The position numbers and the translations under genes are program-made. Below are positions 34,983-43,575 of a stretch of DNA of 64,000 nt, piece after piece. The DNA comes from Streptomyces sp. yr375 (lineage in GTDB: Bacteria; Actinomycetota; Actinomycetes; Streptomycetales; Streptomycetaceae). The stretch's first letter is position 1. Each line of letters opens with the position of its first letter. The notes under the pieces are model-generated. The model searched no databases, had not been told where the DNA came from, and saw only the letters and a program-made list of their open reading frames with translations. Location of the stretch: contig NZ_FOFF01000004.1 in assembly GCF_900110755.1 (NCBI RefSeq), positions 1 through 64,000 of the forward strand, written 5' to 3'.

Positions 34983-37226
34983 TCAGCTCCTCGAAGAGGT
35001 CACGGCGGCGGGCGCGGGCGTCCGCCGGGCGAGCGGGACGGCGGGCTCGATCTGCTCGGCCGGTTCCCCGAGCAGCACCCGGCGTACGACGCGCTCGGCG
35101 GCCCGCCCGTCGTCGAACTCGCAGAACCGGGCCCGGAACCGGGCCCGCAGTCCGGCCGCCTCGGCCCCGGCCCAGCGGCCGGAGCGGAAGACGGCGGCCA
35201 GTTCGTCGGCGGTGCGGGCGACCGGGCCGGGCGCCGAGCCCAGGAAGTCGAAGGTGACCCCGCGCGTCTCGCGGTACACGTCCCAGTCGTCGGCGTACAC
35301 GACGATCGGCCGGTCGAGGTTGGCGTAGTCGAAGACGATCGACGAGTAGTCGGTGATCAGGGCGTCCGCCGCCAGACACACGTCCTCCGACGAGCGGTGC
35401 CCGGTGACGTCGATGATCCGCTCGTCGCGCGGGCGGTCGCGGGCGTCGTCGTAGAAGTAGTGGGCGCGCAGCAGGATCACGAAGTCGTCCCCGAGGGCCT
35501 CGCACAGCGCCTCGACGTCGAGCTGCGCGTGGAAGCCGCTCTGGTGGTCGCGGTGCGTCGGCGCGTACAGCAGCGCCGTGCGGCCCGCCGGGATCCCGAG
35601 CCGCTCGCGGACCCGGCGCACGTCGTCCGCCGTCGCCGTGTAGTAGACGTCGTTGCGCGGATAGCCGTACTCGAGCATCTCGTACGAGGCCGGGAAGGAC
35701 CGCTCCCACACCTCGGTGGAGAGCCGGTTGGAGCTGAGGTTGAAGTCCCAGCGGTCGACTCGGCCCAGCAGCCGGTCGAAGCTTCCGGTGGCGGCGGCGA
35801 CCACCGGGTACTCGGCCTGCTCGACGCCCATCTTCTTCAGCGGCGTGCCGTGCTGCGTCGACAGGTGGACGCTGCCGGGGCGTTTGACGACCGCGCCCTC
35901 GAAGTTGGCGTTGTTCACCAGGTACTTGGCGCGGGCCAGCACCTGCCAGTAGCGGCGGCTGCCGATCACCGCGTGGTCGATGCCCGCGGGCAGCGCGTGC
36001 ACCTGGTCGGACTCGACGAGGAACACCGACCTGATGTGCGGGGCGAGTTCGGCGGCCTTGGCGTGGATCGCGGCCGGGTTGCAGGCGTAACCGCGGCCCC
36101 AGTAGGCGCAGAACACCGCGAGGTCGGGGTCGATACGGCGGCGCAGTTGACGCCGGTAGTACAGGCGGGTGCGCAGGCCTCGCGCGCGCGGGACGCGCCG
36201 GCCGGCCGCCGACGCCCTGCGGTTGGCGTCGCGCAGCGTCCGGAACGCGGTGTACGCGCCGGCCGCCAGCAGCCGGTGCTGCACCCCGAGACTCCCGCCC
36301 GGTCTGCGGAAACCGTCCGGCCGGTGCCGCCGGTACAGCCGGCCCGCGCGCCGGAAGAAGGCCCGGCGGCGACGCCCGGACAGCCGGGCCGGATGCGCGG
36401 CGGTCTTCAGGACGGCCGCGAAGAGCTGCTCGAACAGCGGCCCCGACCGGTCTTCGGACAGCGCGACCTCACCCGCCCGGGTCAGCACCTCGTCGGCGCG
36501 GTCCAGCAGCTCCATGTGATGCTCGCCCGGCAGGTTCAGCGGATCGCCCTGCCGCCGCAGCAGATGCCGTACGACGACCGACCGCAAGGTCGCGACCCGC
36601 TCCGCGTACACCGTGACCAGACCGCCGAACCCGACGTCCGTGAAGTTGCCGTCGGGGAAGGCGAGTTGGTGCTCGGCGAGGAAGGAGCGCCGGTAGGCGG
36701 TGCCCCACACCGGCAGGTGCACCCCGGTCACCTGCGGGGCCTCGAACGGGGAGAACGCGCCCTGCGGGGTCTTCGCCAGCAGCGGGGCCGCCGGGTTGGC
36801 CGGCGCGCCCTCCCACCAGGGCACGCGCTCGTGCTCGGTGTACAGGACGTCCACGTCGCCGGTCTCGGTCAGCCGCGCGTCCAGCGCCGTCAGCGCGCCA
36901 GGGGCGAGGGTGTCGTCGCCGTCGAGGAACAGCACGTACCCGCCGCTCGCCGCCCGCAGCCCCGCGTTGCGCGCCCCGGCGAGACCCGCCGCGGGCGGCG
37001 ACTGCGCGGGCCGCACCCGGGAGTCGCGCAGCGCGTACCGGTCGGCGACGGCGCCGGCCACGGCGTCGGGCGCGTCGCCGACCGGGATCAGCTCGAAGTC
37101 GGCGAAGGACTGGGCGAGGACGGAGTCCAGCGCCAGGGACAGCCGGCCCTCCCCCAGTCTCGTGGCCACTCGACCGGGGGGACCCCCGTCCCCATGGGAC
37201 GCGACGATGATGCTGAAGCGGGGCAT
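34983..37226 (-). CDS. GT2-TagF fusion, glycopolymer synthase copy B
   Basis: This 747-residue paralogue has the same two-domain order. The TagF-like half is intact, with HLSTQHGTPLKKMGV, LLYAPTHRDHQSGF, LLRAHYFYDD and LITDYSSIVFDYANLDRP. The GT2 half is more divergent: the first acidic motif reads ELIPVGDAPDA instead of VDDxSxD, although LFLDGDDTL is kept, and an insertion follows the first strand (GDGGPPGRVATRLGEGRLSL). The start is the ATG at 37226. It is the middle gene of three on the minus strand, 52 bp after copy C. TagF-like enzymes polymerise glycerol-phosphate at the inner membrane face. Confidence 0.88.
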   Translation of the reverse strand: MPRFSIIVASHGDGGPPGRVATRLGEGRLSLALDSVLAQSFADFELIPVGDAPDAVAGAVADRYALRDSRVRPAQSPPAAGLAGARNAGLRAASGGYVLFLDGDDTLAPGALTALDARLTETGDVDVLYTEHERVPWWEGAPANPAAPLLAKTPQGAFSPFEAPQVTGVHLPVWGTAYRRSFLAEHQLAFPDGNFTDVGFGGLVTVYAERVATLRSVVVRHLLRRQGDPLNLPGEHHMELLDRADEVLTRAGEVALSEDRSGPLFEQLFAAVLKTAAHPARLSGRRRRAFFRRAGRLYRRHRPDGFRRPGGSLGVQHRLLAAGAYTAFRTLRDANRRASAAGRRVPRARGLRTRLYYRRQLRRRIDPDLAVFCAYWGRGYACNPAAIHAKAAELAPHIRSVFLVESDQVHALPAGIDHAVIGSRRYWQVLARAKYLVNNANFEGAVVKRPGSVHLSTQHGTPLKKMGVEQAEYPVVAAATGSFDRLLGRVDRWDFNLSSNRLSTEVWERSFPASYEMLEYGYPRNDVYYTATADDVRRVRERLGIPAGRTALLYAPTHRDHQSGFHAQLDVEALCEALGDDFVILLRAHYFYDDARDRPRDERIIDVTGHRSSEDVCLAADALITDYSSIVFDYANLDRPIVVYADDWDVYRETRGVTFDFLGSAPGPVARTADELAAVFRSGRWAGAEAAGLRARFRARFCEFDDGRAAERVVRRVLLGEPAEQIEPAVPLARRTPAPAAVTSSRS

Positions 37227-37278
37227 GCTGCTCTTTCTCCGTCTGTGTCTGGTTTCTCTGCCGGAAGGCGAACGGCGG

Positions 37279-39555
37279 TCAGTGGCTGTCGGTGACGGGG
37301 CGGGAGCCGGACGGCCGTGGCACGGTGGCGAGCGGCGGGCGTCCCGACTGCGCCTGCGCCGCCGTCTGCGCCGCCGACGCCGCCGGGCAGCGCTCGGCGA
37401 GCGGCACCACGGCGGGCAGGTCGGTCTCGCCCAGGACGACCCGCCGGACGACCCGTTCGGCGGCGCGCCCGTCGTCGTGGGCGCAGAACCGCTCACGGAA
37501 CGCGGTGCGCAACTGGGTCGAGCGGGAGCCGCGCCAGTGGCCGGTGCCGAAGATGTCGATCAGCTCGTCCTCGCTGCGCGCGACCGCGCCCGGCGGGAAC
37601 GCCCGCAGGTCGAAGTAGGTGCCGCGGGCCGCCTCGTACGCCTCCCAGTCGTCGGCGTGGATGACGATCGGGCGGTCCAGGTTGGCGTAGTCGAACATCA
37701 GGGACGAGTAGTCGGTGACCAGGGCGTCCGAGGCCAGGCAGAGGGCCTCCACGCTGGGGTGGCCGGTGACGTCGATGACGCCGGGCAGTTGCCGGGCCAG
37801 CGGGGCGTCCTGCCAGTAGTGGGCGCGGGCCAGGATCACGAAGCGCGGGCCGAGGCGGCGCAGGACGCGCTCCAGGTCGAGGTGGGAGCCCTGCACGCGC
37901 CGGTAGTCGCGGTGCGTGGGCGCGTACAGGACGGCGACCGTGTCGCGCGGGATGCCGAGGGTCTCGCGCAGCCGGGCCACGTCCGCCGCCGTCGCCTTCT
38001 GGTAGACGTCGTTGCGCGGGTAGCCGTACTCGAGAGTCTCGTAGCGGCCCGGGTAGACGCGCTCCCAGGTGAGGGTGGTGTGGCGGTTGGCGGACAGTAC
38101 GAAGTCCCACTTGTCGACGCCGTCCAGCAGCCTGCCGAAGTCCATGTCACGGGCGGCGGCCGGGCGTTCCTGGAGGTCGAGGCCCATGTGCTTGAGGGGC
38201 GTGCCGTGTTGGGTCTGTACGAAGACCTGGCCGGGCCGCTTCACCAGCCGCCGGTCGAAGTTGACGTTGTTCACGAGGTACTTGGAGCGGGCCAGCGCCG
38301 TCCAGTAGGCGGCCGTGCCGGGGCGCACCTGGCGCGGGCCCGGCGGGACGGACGCCTGGTGCTCGGGGCGGGCGATCCACGCGGTGCGCACCTGCGGCGC
38401 GAACGTGCGGAACGCCTCTTCCAGCGCGCCCGGGTTGCAGCCGTGCCCACGGCCCCAGTACGCGGCGAACACGGCCCGGTCGGCGCGCAGCGGCAGCCGC
38501 AACTGGACGCGGTAGTGCGCCTGGAGGACCGCCGCGCGCAGGGCGCGGGTCAGTTTCGAGGCCGCTTTCTGCGTGCGCCGGCGCACGGTCATGGAGACCT
38601 GCAACACGCGGTAGGTGCGGTGCACGCCGAAGTGGACGAGGGTGTGGCGCAGCCGGGAGCGCAGCGGGACGGATGCGCCCGGGACGCGGTAACGGCGGTA
38701 GTGGGCGCGGGCCCTGCGCAGGAACTCGGCGCGCGAACCGCGCGGCAGCCGGTCGCGCTTGGTGAAGACCGTCGACAGGTGGTCGACCATGCGGCGGAAC
38801 AACACCGGCCGCCACTCGGCGAGTTCGGGCCGCTGCTCGACGAACGCGAAGACCCGGTCGTACTGTTCGAAGACGTCGAAGTGGCCCCGGCTGGTGGTCG
38901 ACAGGATGCTGCCCCGGCGGCGCTGGCGGTAGTGCACGCAGACCCGGTCCAGCGTCGCCAGCGTCTTCGCCGCGAGCAGCGCCGGGTACGTCCACGGCGT
39001 GTCCTCGTAGTAGCCGGGCGGGAAGGTCAGGCCCACGCTCTCGACGAACTCCCGCCGGTAGGCCTTGTTCCAGGCCACCATCAGCACCCGCAGCAGCCCC
39101 GGCCGGTCCGCCAGCGTGAAGGGCGCCGGGCCCTCCTCGCCGAGCTGGTCGGCGAACTTGTTGCGGACGGCCTCGCCCGACCAGTACGTGCTCGCGTAGT
39201 CGTAGACCAGGACGTCCGGCTCGCCCGTGTCCTTCAGCCGGTCGGCGATCGCGCGCAGCGCGTCCGGGGTGAGCGTGTCGTCGGAGTCGAGGAACAGCAG
39301 GTAGTCGCCCCGGGCCTGCGCCAGCCCCGCGTTACGGGCCAGCCCCAGACCGACGTTGTGCGGCAGGTGCACGGCGCGCACGCGCGCGTCGCGGGCCGCG
39401 AACTCGTCGATGATGTCGCCGCAGGCGTCCGGCGACCGGTCGTCGACGGCGATCAGTTCGAGATCGGCGTACGACTGGGACAGCACCGATTCGAGGCACT
39501 CGTGCAGGTACGCCTGAACCTTGTACGCGGGGACGATGACACTGAACCTGGGCAA
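37279..39555 (-). CDS. GT2-TagF fusion, glycopolymer synthase copy C
   Basis: This 758-residue paralogue is the most canonical of the three. The GT2 domain has RFSVIVPAYKVQAYLHECLE, IAVDDRSPDA and LFLDSDDTLTPDAL. The TagF-like domain has VQTQHGTPLKHMGL, LYAPTHRDYRRVQ, ILARAHYWQD and ALVTDYSSLMFDYANLDRP. A Pro/Ser/Ala-rich tail ends it. As first gene of the minus-strand run it probably sets the promoter, in the 192 bp to 39747. Together the three enzymes likely add alternating sugar and polyol-phosphate units to a wall glycopolymer; an export ABC transporter of the matching type lies at 25.5-27.2 kb. Confidence 0.89.
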   Translation of the reverse strand: MPRFSVIVPAYKVQAYLHECLESVLSQSYADLELIAVDDRSPDACGDIIDEFAARDARVRAVHLPHNVGLGLARNAGLAQARGDYLLFLDSDDTLTPDALRAIADRLKDTGEPDVLVYDYASTYWSGEAVRNKFADQLGEEGPAPFTLADRPGLLRVLMVAWNKAYRREFVESVGLTFPPGYYEDTPWTYPALLAAKTLATLDRVCVHYRQRRRGSILSTTSRGHFDVFEQYDRVFAFVEQRPELAEWRPVLFRRMVDHLSTVFTKRDRLPRGSRAEFLRRARAHYRRYRVPGASVPLRSRLRHTLVHFGVHRTYRVLQVSMTVRRRTQKAASKLTRALRAAVLQAHYRVQLRLPLRADRAVFAAYWGRGHGCNPGALEEAFRTFAPQVRTAWIARPEHQASVPPGPRQVRPGTAAYWTALARSKYLVNNVNFDRRLVKRPGQVFVQTQHGTPLKHMGLDLQERPAAARDMDFGRLLDGVDKWDFVLSANRHTTLTWERVYPGRYETLEYGYPRNDVYQKATAADVARLRETLGIPRDTVAVLYAPTHRDYRRVQGSHLDLERVLRRLGPRFVILARAHYWQDAPLARQLPGVIDVTGHPSVEALCLASDALVTDYSSLMFDYANLDRPIVIHADDWEAYEAARGTYFDLRAFPPGAVARSEDELIDIFGTGHWRGSRSTQLRTAFRERFCAHDDGRAAERVVRRVVLGETDLPAVVPLAERCPAASAAQTAAQAQSGRPPLATVPRPSGSRPVTDSH

Positions 39556-39747
39556 GGGACATCCATGGGTCGGCGCGGGCGGGGCAGGGCCTTGCCCGGG
39601 AACGGCCGAAGGAGTGAATTGGTTACGGTTTCCGAGGCATACGGGGGATTTCGGGTTAACGGAGAGGGGCGAGCCGATGACCCGGCCCGCCCCCTGTTTT
39701 CCCGGTTCTCCGGCTGGTCTCCGGCTGTTCTCCGGTGACTTGTCCGG

Positions 39748-40599
39748 CTACTTGACCGCGCCCGCCATCACGCCGGACACGAACTGCCGCTGGAACGCGA
39801 AGAACACGGCCAGCGGGATCACCATCGAGATGAACGCGCCGGGCGCCAGCACGTCGATGTTGTTGCCGAACTGCCGTACCTGGGTCTGGAGGGCGACCGT
39901 GATGGGCTGGCTGTCGGCGTTGGTGAACACCAGCGCGACCAGCATGTCGTTCCACACCCACAGGAACTGGAAGATGCCCAGGGACGCGATCGCCGGTCCG
40001 CCCAGCGGCATCACGACCCGTGCGAACAGGCGCAGTTCACCGGCCCCGTCGAGGCGGGCGGCCTCCAGCAGTTCGCGGGGGATCTCCGCGAAGAAGTTCC
40101 GCAGCAGGAACACCGCGAACGGCAGTCCGAACCCGACGTGGAACAGGATCACGCCCAGGATGTTCCCGAACAGGCCGATCTTGCCGAACAGTTCGGCGAT
40201 CGGGATCAGCGCCACCTGCACGGGCACCACCAACAGCCCTACGACGCCCAGGAACCACCAGTCCCGGCCCGGGAACTCCATCCACGCGAACGCGTACCCC
40301 GCCAGCGAGCCGATGACGACGACCAGGACCGTCGCCGGCACCGTGATCAGCACGGTGTTGACGAGCGAGCTGGTGATGTCGCTGTTCTCCAGCAGCTTCC
40401 GGTAGCTGTCGAAGGTGAGTTGGGACGGCTGCGAGAACACCTTCCACCAGCCGCTCGCGCTCATGTCCTCGGGGGAGCGCAGCGAGGAGATCAGCAGCCC
40501 GATCGTCGGGACCAGCCAGAACACCCCGACGACGAGCAGGAAGACGCGCACCAGACCGCCGTTGAGCTTCTCCGTCAGCCACTTGGCCGCCGCCGTCAT
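39748..40599 (-). CDS. Sugar ABC transporter permease, MalG type
   Basis: This 283-residue permease has six membrane segments and the EAA loop IPRELLEAARLDGAGELRLF that contacts the ATPase. It is the last gene of a binding-protein/permease/permease operon and overlaps the preceding gene in an ATGA quartet (start 40599). The N-terminal segment is VRVFLLVVGVFWLVPTIGLLI. No ATPase gene is present; Streptomyces sugar importers usually share the MsiK ATPase encoded elsewhere. The sugar is unknown. Confidence 0.93.
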   Translation of the reverse strand: MTAAAKWLTEKLNGGLVRVFLLVVGVFWLVPTIGLLISSLRSPEDMSASGWWKVFSQPSQLTFDSYRKLLENSDITSSLVNTVLITVPATVLVVVIGSLAGYAFAWMEFPGRDWWFLGVVGLLVVPVQVALIPIAELFGKIGLFGNILGVILFHVGFGLPFAVFLLRNFFAEIPRELLEAARLDGAGELRLFARVVMPLGGPAIASLGIFQFLWVWNDMLVALVFTNADSQPITVALQTQVRQFGNNIDVLAPGAFISMVIPLAVFFAFQRQFVSGVMAGAVK

Positions 40600-41888
40600 C
40601 GCCGCACCTCCCGCCGCAGCCTGCGCACGTTGAACCACATCACCGGGATCACCAGCAGCAGCAGGAACACCGCGATCGCGCTGGCGATGCCGGGCTGGTC
40701 CTCGGAGAACCCCTTGCGGTACAGCTCCAGGGCGAGCACGTTCGCGTCGTCCTGCGAGGAGCCAGGGGCGATGATGAACACCAGGTCGAACACCTTCAGC
40801 ACGTTGATCATCAGGGTGACGGTGACGACCGCGAGGACCGGCGCGAGCAGCGGCACGGTGATCCGCCGGAACACCTGCCACTCGCTCGCGCCGTCCACGC
40901 GCGCTGCCTCCAGCAGCTCCCGTGGCACGCCCGCCAGACCGGCCGCGATCAGCACCATCGCGAAGCCCGCCCACATCCAGATGTACGAGCCGATGATGGA
41001 CGGCGTGACCAGCGCCGGGCCCAGCCAGTCCACGCCGTTGTACGCCTCCTTGAAGTTGCTTGCGGGGAGCCGGAGTCGGGCCCCGTCGGCGCTGGCGGGG
41101 AGGGTGAAGGTGCCGTCGGCGGCGGCCTTCGTCGACGCCACCACCTTGCCGTCCTTGACCGCCTCGACGCGCATCCCGGCGTAGCCCAGCTCGGACGGGT
41201 CGGGCGCGCCGAGCGTGCCGACGCCCTTGCCGCGCGTGAAGTCCTGCCACGCGGTGCCGGTGATCTTCCCGGGGTCCGCCGGTGCTCGTACGGCCTTCTT
41301 CGCGCTGTCCGGCATCTGGTCGGGGGCGACGCCGACCAGCGGGAGGGCGACCGGGGTGCCCGCCCGGACCGGGGCCTTGGTGACGAAGCCGCCCTGGTCG
41401 GGGCTCAGCGGCGAGTCGCGGCCCGGGTGGGCCTTCGGGAACGCCGACGCCTCGGCGAACGTGTCGTGCACGCCCACCCACACCGCGTTGGCGACGCCCT
41501 TGTCCGGGTCCTGGTCGTAGACCAGCCGGAAGATGATGCCGGCCGCCAGCATCGAGATCGCCATCGGCATGAAGACGACCAGCTTGAACGCGGTGCCCCA
41601 GCGCACCCGTTCGGTCAGCACCGCGAAGACCAGCCCGAGCGCGGTCGCGATCGTCGGCGCGAACACCACCCAGATCACGTTGTTCTTCAGCGCGGTGCGG
41701 ATGCCGGCGTCGGTGAAGAGGGCCTTGTAGTTGTCGACGCCGGCGAAACCGTCGCCGGACTGGTCGTAGAAGCTGCGTATGAGCGAGTACCCGATCGGGT
41801 AGACCACGAGCGCGCCGAGCAGCACCAGGGCGGGCAGCAGGAACAGCGCCGCCACGCTCCTGCGCGTGCCGGTCACGGACTGTTTCAT
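40596..41888 (-). CDS. Sugar ABC transporter permease, MalF type, with large insert
   Basis: This 430-residue permease is about 130 residues longer than usual. The core has six membrane segments and the EAA loop VPRELLEAARVDGASEWQVF. Between the third and fourth segments (about 138-290) lies an extracytoplasmic insert. Part of it (MRVEAVKDGKVVASTKAAAD, then GTFTLPAS) looks like a small beta-sandwich of the carboxypeptidase-regulatory/Cna-B kind. E. coli MalF has a comparable but unrelated-looking P2 loop that grips the binding protein. The start is the ATG at 41888, 7 nt after the binding-protein stop. Confidence 0.9.
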   Translation of the reverse strand: MKQSVTGTRRSVAALFLLPALVLLGALVVYPIGYSLIRSFYDQSGDGFAGVDNYKALFTDAGIRTALKNNVIWVVFAPTIATALGLVFAVLTERVRWGTAFKLVVFMPMAISMLAAGIIFRLVYDQDPDKGVANAVWVGVHDTFAEASAFPKAHPGRDSPLSPDQGGFVTKAPVRAGTPVALPLVGVAPDQMPDSAKKAVRAPADPGKITGTAWQDFTRGKGVGTLGAPDPSELGYAGMRVEAVKDGKVVASTKAAADGTFTLPASADGARLRLPASNFKEAYNGVDWLGPALVTPSIIGSYIWMWAGFAMVLIAAGLAGVPRELLEAARVDGASEWQVFRRITVPLLAPVLAVVTVTLMINVLKVFDLVFIIAPGSSQDDANVLALELYRKGFSEDQPGIASAIAVFLLLLVIPVMWFNVRRLRREVRR

Positions 41889-41895
41889 CGCCGGG

Positions 41896-43266
41896 TCAGT
41901 TCCCGTACGCCGCCGCCGCGTCCGACTCCAGTTTCCGCTGGATGCCGGCCACGTCGGTCGGGTTCTTCAGGAAGTCCTGGAGTTCCTTCCACTCGCCCTT
42001 GCCGGGGGTGCCGCCGAAGGCCTGCGGGGCCTGGTCGGACATGTCGAACCGGAAGTCGTCGCCGGCCGCGATCAGCGCCTTGGCGATCTTCCGCTGGACC
42101 TCGTTCGGGTACGCGGACAGGTCCACGTTCTTGTTCGGCGAGAGGTAGCCGCCCAGCTTGGCCTGGATCTCCGCCGCGTCCGGCGAGGCCAGGAAGGTGG
42201 CCAGCGCCTGCGCGCCCTTGGAGTCCTTCAGGATGACGGCCGCGTCACCGCCGGAGACCACCGGCGCGGTGGAGCCGACCTTCGGGAACGGGAACACCTT
42301 GGCGTCCGTGCCCACCTTCGCCTTGGTGTCGGCGATGTTGACCTGCACGAAGTCGCCCTCGTAGACCATGGCGGCCTTCGGCTGGTCGCCGCCGGTGAAG
42401 GTCTGCGTCACCGAGGCCGGGAACTCGGTCTGGAGCGCGCCGTTCGCGCCGCCCGCGATCCAGTCCTTCTTGCCCCAGATCTGGGCGAGCGTGGTCAGGG
42501 CCGCCTTGACGGACGGGTCCGTCCACTTGATCTTGTGCTGGGCGAGCTGGTCGTACTTCTCCGGGCCCGCCTGGGAGAGGTAGACGTTCTCGAACCAGTC
42601 GGTGAGGGTCCAGCCGTCGGCGCCGCCGATCGAGAACGGGGTGACGCCGGAGTCGTAGACCGTCTGCGCGGTCTTCAGCAGGTCGTCCCAGGTGGCGGGG
42701 TCACTCGCGCCCGCGTTCGCGAAGACCTTGGCGTTGTACCAGATCAGCGACTTGTTCGCGGCCTTGTAGTAGACGCCGTACTGGTGGGCGCCGACCTTCC
42801 CGATGTCCTGCCAGCTCTGCGAGTAGTTCTTCGCCAGTTCTGCCTTCGCCTCGGCGCCCAGCGGTTTGGCCCAGCCCTTCTCGGCGGCCTGTTTGATCGC
42901 GCCGGGCTGCGGAAGCATCGCGATGTCCGGCGGTGAGCCGCCCGCGATCTTCGAGCCGAGGAAGTTGATGATCGGGTCCTGGGCGGGTACGAAGGTGATC
43001 TTCGCGCCGGTGCGCTTCTCGAACTCGGCGAGGACCTTCTTGAAGTTCGCCTGTTCGGTGCCGGTCCATACGGCGGCCACCTCGAGTTGGGTGCCGTCGA
43101 GCTTGGGGAGGGTGAGAGTGCTGCCGGAATCTTTGGTTCCGGTGCCGCTGCCGGTGCCGCTGCTCTTCTCGTCGTCGTTGCCGCAGGCGGTGAGCGAGAG
43201 CGCGAGGGCTCCCGCCAGGAGGGCGGCGGCTGCTCGGATGGTGGTGCTGCTGCTTGTGCTGCGCAT
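41896..43266 (-). CDS. Sugar ABC transporter substrate-binding lipoprotein
   Basis: This 456-residue extracellular binding protein is of the carbohydrate family 1 (MalE-like) type. The signal peptide ends in the lipobox LSLTAC (Cys28), then a Gly/Ser/Thr linker. The fold contains EVAAVWTGTEQANFKKVLAE, GGSPPDIAMLPQPG and a Trp-rich patch ADGWTLTDWFENVYL typical of sugar binding. ATG at 43266 was chosen because it directly precedes the signal peptide. It is the first gene of the importer operon. Which sugar it binds cannot be told from sequence alone. Confidence 0.93.
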   Translation of the reverse strand: MRSTSSSTTIRAAAALLAGALALSLTACGNDDEKSSGTGSGTGTKDSGSTLTLPKLDGTQLEVAAVWTGTEQANFKKVLAEFEKRTGAKITFVPAQDPIINFLGSKIAGGSPPDIAMLPQPGAIKQAAEKGWAKPLGAEAKAELAKNYSQSWQDIGKVGAHQYGVYYKAANKSLIWYNAKVFANAGASDPATWDDLLKTAQTVYDSGVTPFSIGGADGWTLTDWFENVYLSQAGPEKYDQLAQHKIKWTDPSVKAALTTLAQIWGKKDWIAGGANGALQTEFPASVTQTFTGGDQPKAAMVYEGDFVQVNIADTKAKVGTDAKVFPFPKVGSTAPVVSGGDAAVILKDSKGAQALATFLASPDAAEIQAKLGGYLSPNKNVDLSAYPNEVQRKIAKALIAAGDDFRFDMSDQAPQAFGGTPGKGEWKELQDFLKNPTDVAGIQRKLESDAAAAYGN

Positions 43267-43575
43267 CACTGGCCCCGTTCTTCGTTCCTCGTCGAACGTT
43301 GAGCGTTGTCCCGTGGGCACTGGTCTACGCCGGGTGTACTGGCTCGGCAAGAGCGCCCACGCGGGGGGCCGGGGGATCGTGATCGCGTTGTGATCGGTGC
43401 GGGTGTTGGTGTGGGCCTTGCTGGGGGCTGCCGCCCCCAGGCCCCCGCTATCGGCCCTTAAGGGGCCTCGTCCTCAAACTCCCCCAGAGGGGGGACCCCC
43501 AACGGGCTGGGTTGCCCTGACTGGTGCTTTGGCAGTGGACGCCGGACAGGCCGAGATGGCCTGCCCCCGTGTTCG
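43267..43575 (-). other. 309-bp region upstream of the sugar importer
   Basis: This stretch separates the end of the FHA-FtsK gene from the importer operon, both on the minus strand. GTGATCG occurs twice within 18 nt near 43379-43396 and could be a regulator site. A GGGGGC/GCCCCC hairpin lies at about 43423-43437 and an AGGGGCC-rich segment at 43455-43500. Either may terminate the FHA-FtsK transcript only if it were upstream-reading, so their role is unclear. No gene is seen. Confidence 0.35.

Noticed and set aside
36700..39738. 1012-codon plus-strand frame over synthases B and C
   Set aside because: Antisense shadow of two genes with clear conserved motifs; no ribosome site or domain.
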